Made by a program: the position numbers and the translations under genes. Positions 7,089 to 13,811 of a stretch of 20,953 bases of DNA are shown in pieces. The stretch comes from Candidatus Gallimonas caecicola (GTDB lineage: Bacteria; Bacillota; Clostridia; Christensenellales; Borkfalkiaceae). The notes below the pieces were generated by a model that did no database searches, was not told the DNA's origin, and saw nothing but the letters and a program-made list of their open reading frames with translations. How positions within the stretch are numbered: the stretch's first letter is position 1; each line of letters starts with the position of its first letter. The stretch is from NCBI GenBank assembly GCA_904394195.1, contig CAJFNH010000007.1, forward strand, positions 1 to 20,953, in the 5' to 3' direction.

Positions 7089-8243
7089 TCATTTGCCGAA
7101 CATTACACGCTCGCTGGAGAGAAGGCGCGCGATGACAAACACGAGCAGCGCCGTGTAAACAAAATTCAGTCCGAAGGAGACCAGACACTTCCATATCGAC
7201 ATCGCGCCCGTGAGCACGCCCTGCATGCAGACGACGGCGTTGAGCACGGGAACGGCGACCACCCAGTCGCCGATACCCGACACAAAAGCGGCGACGATGG
7301 AGAGCACCATCATGAGGAGCATGAGCACGCTCGTATAGCCGGATGCTTCCTTGACGGTATGCGAGAGCGTGGAAACGACGGCGATCGCCGAAACGATGAG
7401 CGGAACGACGGATACGATGAGGAGCAGCAGCATGAGATAACCGAGCGCTCCCACGCCCGAGACGGCGCTGCCCACCGAAATGCCCATGAGGGTGGGAAGG
7501 GACAGAATGACGCCGAGGAAACTGGACGCGGCGCCGATGAGGGAGACGCAGGAGAGAGGCAGCACTTTGCCCAGCGCAATGTCCGTGCGGCGCGCGGAAG
7601 TGACCAGGATGGTGGCAAGCGTGCCCCGCTCCTTCTCCCCCGCCACCGATTCGAGCGTGACGGACATGCATGCCGAGAAGATGAAGATGACGATGAGGAA
7701 GGGCAGAAGTCCCGCCATCATGTTGCGCGCAAAATCGGCGCTCTCGGCAAAATCGTTCACCGTGAACGAAAACGTCCTGCCGTAATTATCAAGGATCCCT
7801 CTTGCCAGCGAAGCAAACGCGGCGCTTGTCTCGTTTTCCGAGTTATAGGTAAGGTCGGCGGACGGCACGACATTCCCCGCGCCCGTGCCTGCGATCGCCT
7901 CGTCAAAGCCCTCGCTGAACACGAGAAGCGCGTCCGCCTGCCCGCCGTTCACCCGTTCGAGCGCCTCATCGACCGTCTGCACCCCGTCCGCGGGAAGATA
8001 AATAAATTCCGCCGTCCAGCCTTCGTTGGAAGCGACCGCCGCGTCGATGACGTCCACCACGGCGGACTCCCCCGAGACGTACACCCTGAAATCGTAACGC
8101 GCCTCCCCGCCGCCGAAGATCGCGTTTCCCATGACGGAATAAATGAGATAGATGAGCACGCCCGGCACAATCATCGTGATGAGCAGTCTGGGATCGCCGA
8201 AAAAGCGCGCAAATTCCTTTTTCATGAGTGCAAGCAGTTTCAT
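7089..8243 (-). CDS. ABC-2 type transporter permease, NatB-like
   Basis: The 384-residue membrane protein has one transmembrane segment near residues 20-40 (LLITMIVPGVLIYLIYSVMG), a large hydrophilic loop of about 130 residues, and then a cluster of five membrane segments. Just after the second segment is GEKERGTLATILVTSARR, the conserved cytoplasmic element of NatB/ABC-2 exporters. Its ATPase partner is the overlapping upstream gene (start ATG at 8243 overlaps that stop by four bases). NatAB exports Na+ in Bacillus; other relatives export drugs or peptides, so the substrate here is unknown. It is the last gene of the operon. Confidence 0.85.
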   Translation of the reverse strand: MKLLALMKKEFARFFGDPRLLITMIVPGVLIYLIYSVMGNAIFGGGEARYDFRVYVSGESAVVDVIDAAVASNEGWTAEFIYLPADGVQTVDEALERVNGGQADALLVFSEGFDEAIAGTGAGNVVPSADLTYNSENETSAAFASLARGILDNYGRTFSFTVNDFAESADFARNMMAGLLPFLIVIFIFSACMSVTLESVAGEKERGTLATILVTSARRTDIALGKVLPLSCVSLIGAASSFLGVILSLPTLMGISVGSAVSGVGALGYLMLLLLIVSVVPLIVSAIAVVSTLSHTVKEASGYTSVLMLLMMVLSIVAAFVSGIGDWVVAVPVLNAVVCMQGVLTGAMSIWKCLVSFGLNFVYTALLVFVIARLLSSERVMFGK

Positions 8244-9046
8244 ACGCTCTCCCCCCGGACTGCACGGTAAATTTCAAAAAACCTGTCCTCGATGTTTCTT
8301 CCCGCGCATACGTCGGTAAGTTTTCCGTCCGCCGCCATCTTTCCGTCAATGATGATGCCTACTCTGTCGCACAGTTTTTCGACAAGAGAGAAGATGTGCG
8401 TGGATAAGAGGATGCTTTTGCCCATCGCCTTGAGCTCCAGAAGAAAGTCCGTGACGACCTTTGCCGTGAGCACGTCCAGCCCGTTGGTGGGCTCATCGAA
8501 GATGACCACGGCAGGGTCGTGCACGATGGCGACGACGAGGGATACCTTCTGCAGCATGCCCGTTGACAGATCGCGCACTTTGACCTCGGCAAAACGGTCG
8601 ATGCCAAAGCGACCGAACAGTTCCTTTTTGCGCGCCGAAAGCGCTTCTTTTTCCACCCCGTGCATCGCGCCGAAAAAATCAAAGAGATAGGAAGGCGTAA
8701 AAAAGCCTTCCAGCTTGAGTTCGCTCGTCATAAACCCGATGACATCGCGCACCTTCTGCGGTTCGCGCACCACGGAGTGCCCGCACACGAAGGCGTCGCC
8801 CGAATCGGGTCCGATCAGTGTGGAGAGCATGCGCAGCGTGGTGGTCTTGCCCGCGCCATTCGGGCCCAACAGGCCGTAGATCTCGCCGCGCTGCGCCGAG
8901 AAAGAGAGCCCGTTCACGGCGACCTTGCGCGCAAAGTCGGTATGCTCCAGACGCTGCTGCTTGCGCGAAAGCGTGAACGTCTTGCGCAGGTTTTCCGCCC
9001 GCACGACTTCTTCCCCGAAGTCTTTAAAAGGCATTTGCGTTGCCAT
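8240..9046 (-). CDS. ABC transporter ATP-binding protein, NatA-like
   Basis: This 268-residue ATPase has Walker A GPNGAGKTT (61-69), an ABC signature in the variant form LSTGM (160-164), Walker B VIFDEP (181-186) and an H-loop in LSTHIF. LSTGM instead of LSGGQ, and GFMTSELKLEGFFTP in place of a clear Q-loop, are typical of the NatA branch. The start at 9046 is chosen because AAAGGAGAT lies directly upstream; an upstream in-frame ATG at 9097 lies inside the preceding permease gene and has no better site. It pairs with the downstream permease by ATGA overlap. Confidence 0.88.
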   Translation of the reverse strand: MATQMPFKDFGEEVVRAENLRKTFTLSRKQQRLEHTDFARKVAVNGLSFSAQRGEIYGLLGPNGAGKTTTLRMLSTLIGPDSGDAFVCGHSVVREPQKVRDVIGFMTSELKLEGFFTPSYLFDFFGAMHGVEKEALSARKKELFGRFGIDRFAEVKVRDLSTGMLQKVSLVVAIVHDPAVVIFDEPTNGLDVLTAKVVTDFLLELKAMGKSILLSTHIFSLVEKLCDRVGIIIDGKMAADGKLTDVCAGRNIEDRFFEIYRAVRGESV

Positions 9047-9056
9047 AAAATCTCCT

Positions 9057-9965
9057 TTATCTTTTTCTTCTGCCGCGCAGGAAGGCGGCAAGCACATTCA
9101 GTCCTGCGAAGAGCACCGCCACGCAGGCAAGTACGACAAACATGGCGGAAATCCCCACTTCGGCCCCGAAAAAATCGAACGTCAGCGAAAATTCACTCTT
9201 CAACCCTTCGGCAAAGGCGGGCGAAAGATCGGCGGAGATGCGCTCGAGCGCCCCGCCCATCATGAAGTTGCGGAAGAGCCCCGCCGTATAGCTGCCGGGA
9301 ATAAAGTAAGTAAACTTCTGTACGGCGTCCGGAAAATAACTGATGGGCATGTACGCGCCGATGAGAAAGCCCACCACCGTGCCCAGGATGATGTTGAGCG
9401 CCGTGAACGCCCCCTGGGAGCGGAAGAACCCCACCACGAACACGAGGAGGGTGGACGAAGCGACAACGGAGAGCACGAGCGCCGCGATGCACCCGAGCAC
9501 ATCGAGCGCAGAGAGCAGCCAGATGCCCGCCGCCGCAAGCCAGATAAAGCATACGGCGAGCACGACGGCCCCGATGGCGAGCCCTGCCGCAACGACCGAG
9601 CAAAAATATGCCGCCGGCGTCACCCACTTGGCGACGGGCGAAATGAGCAGATCTGCCGAAATACCGCGCGCCTTGTCCTGGATCATGATGCCGCAGGCGC
9701 ACAGCGGCACGGTGATGCAAGCGCACGAAAGAGAGCCCGCCAGCATCCAGCTGTCGCAGAACGCCCCGATCTGTTCCTCCCCTCCCGTCACGCCCATGCC
9801 CTCGAGCGCGGCGAGCAGGCCGTCCTCCTGGATACGCCCCAGAAAGAGCACATAGAGCGCCAGCACGATGAGGGGCGCAAGCAGCGAAAAAAAGACGTTC
9901 GCCTTATCCTTGAGAAAGATCTTCAGATTGCGGCGGGTGAGCATCCAGAGCGCATAGCCGTTCAT
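9057..9965 (-). CDS. ABC-2 type transporter permease, DrrB/YhgE-type
   Basis: A 302-residue membrane protein with about six predicted segments: one after NLKIFLKDKANVFFSLL, an extracytoplasmic loop, then five further segments. The features are those of ABC-2 permeases of the drug or lantibiotic exporter kind, including DKARGISADLLISPV as the cytoplasmic coupling element and FTYFIPGSYTAGLFRNFM near the C-terminal third. The C-terminus is basic (RGRRKR). It starts inside the stop of its ATPase (four-base overlap) and is followed after ten bases by a second ATPase-permease pair. The substrate is unknown. Confidence 0.85.
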   Translation of the reverse strand: MNGYALWMLTRRNLKIFLKDKANVFFSLLAPLIVLALYVLFLGRIQEDGLLAALEGMGVTGGEEQIGAFCDSWMLAGSLSCACITVPLCACGIMIQDKARGISADLLISPVAKWVTPAAYFCSVVAAGLAIGAVVLAVCFIWLAAAGIWLLSALDVLGCIAALVLSVVASSTLLVFVVGFFRSQGAFTALNIILGTVVGFLIGAYMPISYFPDAVQKFTYFIPGSYTAGLFRNFMMGGALERISADLSPAFAEGLKSEFSLTFDFFGAEVGISAMFVVLACVAVLFAGLNVLAAFLRGRRKR

Positions 9966-10879
9966 TTTGCACCCCCGTCCGCAAGTTTTTTGCCCGTGAC
10001 GGCGAGGAACACGTCGTCCATGTCCCCCTTGACAAATTCAAAATCGGAGGCGAGCTGCGGATGCGCGGCAAGAAATTCCCTTGCCTGCTGCGCGCTCATC
10101 GCGCAGCGAACGCCGCCGCCCGCCTCTTCAAACGAGGCGCCCGTTGCAGCAAGCGCGGCGCCGTCATGTTCCCCGTACAGATACAGATAGTTGCGCGAAT
10201 ACCTGTTCTTGAGCTGCGCGGGCGTATCGTCGGCGACGATCTGCCCGCCGTCGATGATGACGACGCGGTCGGAAGCATTTGCCTCCTCCATGTAGTGCGT
10301 GGTGAGAAAGACGGTCATCCCCGTCTCCCGCCGCAGCCGCGCCACCGTCTCCCAGACCGACTTGCGCGTCTGCGGATCCAGCCCCGTCGTCGGCTCGTCC
10401 AGAAAGAGCAACTGCGGCTCGTTCACAAGCCCGCGCGCGATATCCGCGCGCCGGCGCTGCCCGCCCGAGAGCTTTCCGAACGGACGGTCGAGCAGCTCCT
10501 TCAGATCGAGCAGATCGTCCAGTTCGGCAAGGCGTTCCCGCCATTTTTTTCCGCGGATACCGTAGCACGCCGCGCGCACGGCAAGGTTATCGCGCACCGT
10601 GAGCAGATCGTCCAGAAGACTGCCCTGAAAGACGACGCCCAGCATGGGGCGGATGCGCCCCTCCCGGGTATCCAGGTCAAATCCCCCGATGCGCACGCTG
10701 CCCGCGTCCTTTTTGAGGAGGGTGCACAGGATGTTGACCGTAGTGCTCTTGCCTGCCCCGTTCACGCCGAGAAAGGAGAAGAGCTCCCCCTTCCGCACCG
10801 TGAAGGAAATGCCGCGCACCGCCCTGACGTGTGCGTACGACTTTTCCAGCCCTTCCACTTCGATGAAATTTTCAGCCAT
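9962..10879 (-). CDS. ABC transporter ATP-binding protein, DrrA-type
   Basis: The 305-residue ATPase has Walker A GVNGAGKST (38-46), a Q-loop in GVVFQGSLLDDLLT, the signature LSGGQ (137-141), Walker B LLFLDEP (157-163), a D-loop and the H-loop TTHYMEE. The C-terminal 80 residues resemble the regulatory extension of drug-export ATPases. The ATG at 10879 with GGAGGT just upstream is chosen; the open frame continues to 11008, but that part covers the leader and overlaps the promoter. It is the first gene of a four-gene operon containing two complete exporters. Confidence 0.88.
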   Translation of the reverse strand: MAENFIEVEGLEKSYAHVRAVRGISFTVRKGELFSFLGVNGAGKSTTVNILCTLLKKDAGSVRIGGFDLDTREGRIRPMLGVVFQGSLLDDLLTVRDNLAVRAACYGIRGKKWRERLAELDDLLDLKELLDRPFGKLSGGQRRRADIARGLVNEPQLLFLDEPTTGLDPQTRKSVWETVARLRRETGMTVFLTTHYMEEANASDRVVIIDGGQIVADDTPAQLKNRYSRNYLYLYGEHDGAALAATGASFEEAGGGVRCAMSAQQAREFLAAHPQLASDFEFVKGDMDDVFLAVTGKKLADGGAK

Positions 10880-10985
10880 AATACCTCCGTTACGCCCATA
10901 TGGGCAGAATGACAGAATATGGCTCTCCCAACCGGACGCGCTTGCCCGCCGCAGACCGTGCCGGCGGGGATAAAAACGTCCTGAC
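10880..10985 (-). promoter_or_regulatory. Structured leader of the double ABC exporter operon
   Basis: Between the inferred transcription start (about 10985) and the ATG at 10879 there are about 105 untranslated bases. They can fold into a nested hairpin, with an outer stem GGACG/CGTCC (10977-10981 with 10934-10938) and an inner 7-bp stem CCCGCCG/CGGCGGG (10962-10968 with 10945-10951). A second element close to the ribosome site is the palindrome 10894-10905. No U run follows, so this is not a simple terminator. I do not recognise it as a known riboswitch class. Confidence 0.4.
10894..10905. repeat. Perfect 12-bp palindrome GCCCATATGGGC before the first ABC gene
   Basis: The palindrome lies eight bases upstream of GGAGGT. 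As DNA it could be an operator for a dimeric regulator; as RNA it makes a 4-bp GC hairpin next to the ribosome site. Sequence alone cannot choose between these. Confidence 0.5.
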
Positions 10986-10991
10986 CGTTTT

Positions 10992-11021
10992 ATTATAGCA
11001 GTCCGCACAATACGCTGTCAA
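10992..11021 (-). promoter_or_regulatory. Main promoter of the double ABC exporter operon
   Basis: A perfect TTGACA (11016-11021) and a perfect TATAAT (10992-10997) lie 18 bases apart on the minus strand. This is the proximal of two promoters ahead of the operon. Confidence 0.8.
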
Positions 11022-11079
11022 CTCCGGCGCGCGGGAAAATAGGTGTCATACCATGATAAAACGCGCAACGTACGGTTTC

Positions 11080-11107
11080 AGTATAGCACACTACCCCCCC
11101 CCGTCAA
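11080..11107 (-). promoter_or_regulatory. Upstream promoter with a nine-G run in its spacer
   Basis: TTGACG (11102-11107) and TATACT (11080-11085) are 16 bases apart on the minus strand, and a run of nine G (complement of 11094-11102) fills half the spacer. Sixteen bases is one below the optimum, so a one-base slip would change promoter strength. It begins 16 bases after the stop of the YolD-like gene and points at the ABC operon. Confidence 0.55.
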
Positions 11108-11122
11108 GCGTTTTGTGCTCTG

Positions 11123-11509
11123 TCACGAAATATCAACGATATTTTCTATGTCCACCGCGCTGCCGTCTTCCAGAACAAGCCGCCTGAAAACGCCGTCCAC
11201 CTTTCTGATCCTGCCCGTGCGCAGTTCATATCTGCCGCCCTGTTTGCGTGCGTCTTCCACAAAACAGAGAAGGGTCGCTTCGCCGCCGCTTTGCATGACC
11301 TCGCGCAGCTTTTCGTCCAGTTCGGCAAGGCGCGCCTCGTCCGCCTCCTCCCGCGCATCGGTGAGCCTTCCCGTCTCGTCGATGATCTCCCCATAGCCCG
11401 TGAGCGCGGCAAAGGGCGCAAACTGCGCGGCACGGTCGGCGCGGGGCATGGGCTGGTGCACGGAGGAGACGTGATGGGGCAGATCCAAGATATCGTCGTA
11501 TCTGCTCAT
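11123..11509 (-). CDS. YolD-like family protein
   Basis: The 128-residue protein has the YolD-like opening YDDILDLPHHVSSVHQPMPRADRAAQFAPFAALTGYGEII, followed by a charged helix (about residues 45-75) and a C-terminal beta-rich part (RIRKVDGVFRRLVLEDGSAVDIENIVDIS). YolD-like proteins are small partners encoded next to Y-family polymerases such as UvrX in Firmicutes and are thought to assist or restrain them; the biochemical role is not settled. The start overlaps the stop of the polymerase gene by four bases. No terminator is seen downstream, so transcripts may continue into the ABC operon. Confidence 0.88.
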   Translation of the reverse strand: MSRYDDILDLPHHVSSVHQPMPRADRAAQFAPFAALTGYGEIIDETGRLTDAREEADEARLAELDEKLREVMQSGGEATLLCFVEDARKQGGRYELRTGRIRKVDGVFRRLVLEDGSAVDIENIVDIS

Positions 11510-12999
11510 GCCTTATGCCCTCCGATGGTCTCGTTGCGTTCCTTTGCCGTTGCGCCCTCTTCAAAGTTCACCCCCTTGAGGATGGCGTTCTTGCCGTATT
11601 TGCCCTTGATGGCGAGCACTGCCTGCTGCCGCCGTTTTTCCCGCTCCAGCTCTTCTTCCTCCTCCTGCCGCTGCGCCTCCTGCGCGGCATAGTCGGTGAA
11701 CAGATCCATCTGCTGTGCACCCTCCCGTTTCTGCGTCCCTTCCGCGGCAACGTGCGTTGCGGTGAGATAGAGCCGGCGGATAAGCAGCTTCTTGTCGACG
11801 ATGCGCCCGAACAGCTCCGTCACCGCCTGCGAGATGCGCTTTTCGGAGGAAGTAAAGCGCTCGAGATTTTGCGTCCCGTGGGCGTGCTTGGGCATCCTGC
11901 GCCCGTAGCGGTCGGTCACCATCTCCCCCGTATAGTCCCTGTTTTCCACGTCATAGCCCACCGTCATCACGATCTGGTCGGTGACGAGCCCCTTGCCGAC
12001 GAGTTCGAGCGCCAGCCCCTGCGCCATCTCGAGCGCCACGAGCTTTGCCTTGTCAAAGGAATAGGGACATTGCAGCACCTGTCCCGCGCCCACGCTGCCG
12101 GAGCGCGGACGATACGCCTTGATGTCCGCGATGGTGCACGGCTCCCACCCCCACGCGTGGTCGATGAGCAGCTCCGCATTTACCCCGAACAGGCGGTAGA
12201 GCAGATCCTCGTTGTGATAATCGCCCGCTCCGCCCAGCGAACAGCGGGCAACGTCGCCCATCGTATAGAGCCCCACGGAGGCGAGCCTTTCCGCATACCC
12301 TCTGCCCACCCGCCAGAAATCGGTGATGGGCTCGTGCTCCCACAGCGTGCGGCGGTAGCTCATCTCGTCCAATTCCGCGATGCGTGCGCCGTTTTCGTCG
12401 GGCGGCGCATGCTTTGCGCCGATGTCCATTGCCACCTTGCACAGATACAGGTTGCTCCCCACGCCCGCCGTCGCCGTGATGCCCGTGCGCGAATAGATGT
12501 CCTTCATGATCGTTCTTGCAAATTCGCGCGCCGTCTGTCCCGCCGCCTTGAGGTATGCCGTCGCATCGATGAACACCTCGTCGATGGAATACACATGGAT
12601 ATCTTCGGGCGCCACATAGTTTAAATAGATCTCATAGATCTGCGCGCTGTAGCGCATATAGTGCGCCATGCGCGGCGGCGCGATGATATAGTCGAGGGCG
12701 AGCGAAGCATCGCGCGCAAGCTCCGTCGCATCGGCGGAGCTGCCCGCAAAGGTGCGTCCGGGCGCCTGCTTTTTGCGCTGACGGTTGACCTGCTCCACCT
12801 TCTGCACCACCTCGAACAGCCGCGCCCTGCCCGGGATGCCGTACGCCTTGAGCGAGGGGGAAACGGCAAGACAGATGGTCTTTTCCGTGCGGCGCGCGTC
12901 GGCGACGACAAGGTTGGTCGTGAGCGCGTCCAGCCCGCGGGCAACGCACTCCACCGAAGCGTAGAATGACTTGAGATCGATCGCAATGTACTGCCGCAT
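11506..12999 (-). CDS. Y-family DNA polymerase, UvrX/UmuC-like
   Basis: The 497-residue protein carries the translesion polymerase core: IDLKSFYASVEC (7-18) with catalytic Asp8, the fingers motif SPSLKAYGIPGRARLFEV, and YSIDEVFID (137-145) with catalytic Asp140 and Glu141. A helix-hairpin-helix region and little-finger domain follow, then a charged coiled-coil tail (roughly 430-460, rich in Glu/Arg). Such polymerases copy past DNA lesions. QMDLF (in GAQQMDLFTDY) is a plausible sliding-clamp binding motif. The ATG at 12999 has GGGAGGGG directly upstream; a start at 13020 would put this ribosome site inside the gene. It forms an operon with the YolD-like gene. Confidence 0.9.
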   Translation of the reverse strand: MRQYIAIDLKSFYASVECVARGLDALTTNLVVADARRTEKTICLAVSPSLKAYGIPGRARLFEVVQKVEQVNRQRKKQAPGRTFAGSSADATELARDASLALDYIIAPPRMAHYMRYSAQIYEIYLNYVAPEDIHVYSIDEVFIDATAYLKAAGQTAREFARTIMKDIYSRTGITATAGVGSNLYLCKVAMDIGAKHAPPDENGARIAELDEMSYRRTLWEHEPITDFWRVGRGYAERLASVGLYTMGDVARCSLGGAGDYHNEDLLYRLFGVNAELLIDHAWGWEPCTIADIKAYRPRSGSVGAGQVLQCPYSFDKAKLVALEMAQGLALELVGKGLVTDQIVMTVGYDVENRDYTGEMVTDRYGRRMPKHAHGTQNLERFTSSEKRISQAVTELFGRIVDKKLLIRRLYLTATHVAAEGTQKREGAQQMDLFTDYAAQEAQRQEEEEELEREKRRQQAVLAIKGKYGKNAILKGVNFEEGATAKERNETIGGHKA

Positions 13000-13018
13000 G
13001 CTCCCCTCCCTTTTTTGC

Positions 13019-13047
13019 ATTATACCATATTCTGTGCACTTTCACAA
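13019..13047 (-). promoter_or_regulatory. Promoter of the polymerase-YolD operon
   Basis: TTGTGA (13042-13047), a 17-base spacer and TATAAT (13019-13024) with a TGG extension. The leader is very short. I found no GAAC-N4-GTTC type LexA box in or near it, so damage control, if any, must use a diverged site. Confidence 0.75.
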
Positions 13048-13090
13048 GCCGCTATGAGCCTTGTCCGGGCGACGGAAACGAGATACAAAA

Positions 13091-13118
13091 AAATACGAAA
13101 GACAGCGCTTTCGTATTT
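13091..13118 (-). terminator. Terminator of the HelD-HAD operon
   Basis: A perfect 11-bp stem AAATACGAAAG/CTTTCGTATTT with a six-base loop is followed on the minus strand by a T run (complement of 13087-13093). It lies 19 bases after the phosphatase stop. Confidence 0.92.
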
Positions 13119-13136
13119 CGCCATGGCGTCCGGCCG

Positions 13137-13811
13137 TCAGAGCGCGGCGATGCGCGAGAGCGCCTCGCCATAGTCGCGGGCAAGCAGTCCGGCGTATCCT
13201 TCGGGGCGCTCCTTCCGGAACAGGATAAAGTCCACGCCCATCCTTTCGGCGCATACCATGTCCGAGGTCAGACTGTCGCCGACATATACGGCGCGGGCAT
13301 GCACGAAGCCGGGGATATGGGCAAGGACATGGTCGGCATACTGCGCAGAAGGCTTGGCATGCCCCACCTCGTCCGAGATGAACAGGTCGGTGAAGAAGGG
13401 GGCAAGTCCGGCAAGCGAAATGCGCCTGCGCTGGAGCGCCTTTGCGCCGTTGGTGACGGCGTACACCCTGCCCCGCGCGGCAAGTTCGCCCAGAAAGTCT
13501 GCGGCGCCCGCAAAGGCATAGGCACGCTGCGGCATGCCCTCGAAGAAGGAGCGCGAGAGAGAGGGCGCGTCCCCTTGCACGCCCAGCTCGGCAAGCAGGA
13601 TCTCAAAGCGCTCCACGGCGAGCCGCTCGCGGGTGAGTTCCCCGCGCTCCAGCTTCTTCCACAGCCCGTCGTTGATGACGTGGAAGCGCGCCGCCGTGCC
13701 TTCGTCCGCGGCGATGCCGCTCTGCGTGAGCGTGGCAATGAGCTGTTCGCGCTCGGCGCGGTGGAAGTCGAGCAGCGTATCGTCTACATCCAGCAAAAAA
13801 ATGTCCTTCAT
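13137..13811 (-). CDS. HAD family hydrolase, YjjG-type nucleotidase
   Basis: The 224-residue protein has all four HAD motifs in order: DVDDTLLDF (8-16, nucleophile Asp8 and general acid Asp10), VTNGAKALQRRR (motif II Thr), the Lys of HAKPS (motif III) and VGDSLTSDM (motif IV). The spacing, alpha-helical cap and the TNG and GDSLTSD forms match YjjG, which removes phosphate from non-canonical pyrimidine nucleoside monophosphates in a house-cleaning role. The substrate is inferred from family only. Its ATG overlaps the stop of the HelD gene (ATGA), with AGGAGCAGGG as ribosome site, so it is likely co-expressed with HelD. Confidence 0.85.
   Translation of the reverse strand: MKDIFLLDVDDTLLDFHRAEREQLIATLTQSGIAADEGTAARFHVINDGLWKKLERGELTRERLAVERFEILLAELGVQGDAPSLSRSFFEGMPQRAYAFAGAADFLGELAARGRVYAVTNGAKALQRRRISLAGLAPFFTDLFISDEVGHAKPSAQYADHVLAHIPGFVHARAVYVGDSLTSDMVCAERMGVDFILFRKERPEGYAGLLARDYGEALSRIAAL

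Noticed and set aside
10880..11008. N-terminal extension of the first ABC ATPase
   Set aside because: The extension would overlap the TATAAT of the promoter at 10992-10997 and has no relation to ATPase sequence.
11008..11060. Short 18-codon frame between the two ABC operon promoters
   Set aside because: No ribosome site and it spans the downstream promoter, so it is unlikely to be a leader peptide.
13056..13066. GGACAAG, a SpoIIID-like binding heptamer, upstream of the polymerase gene
   Set aside because: A single short match is expected by chance in 21 kb, and the polymerase gene has no expected sporulation role.
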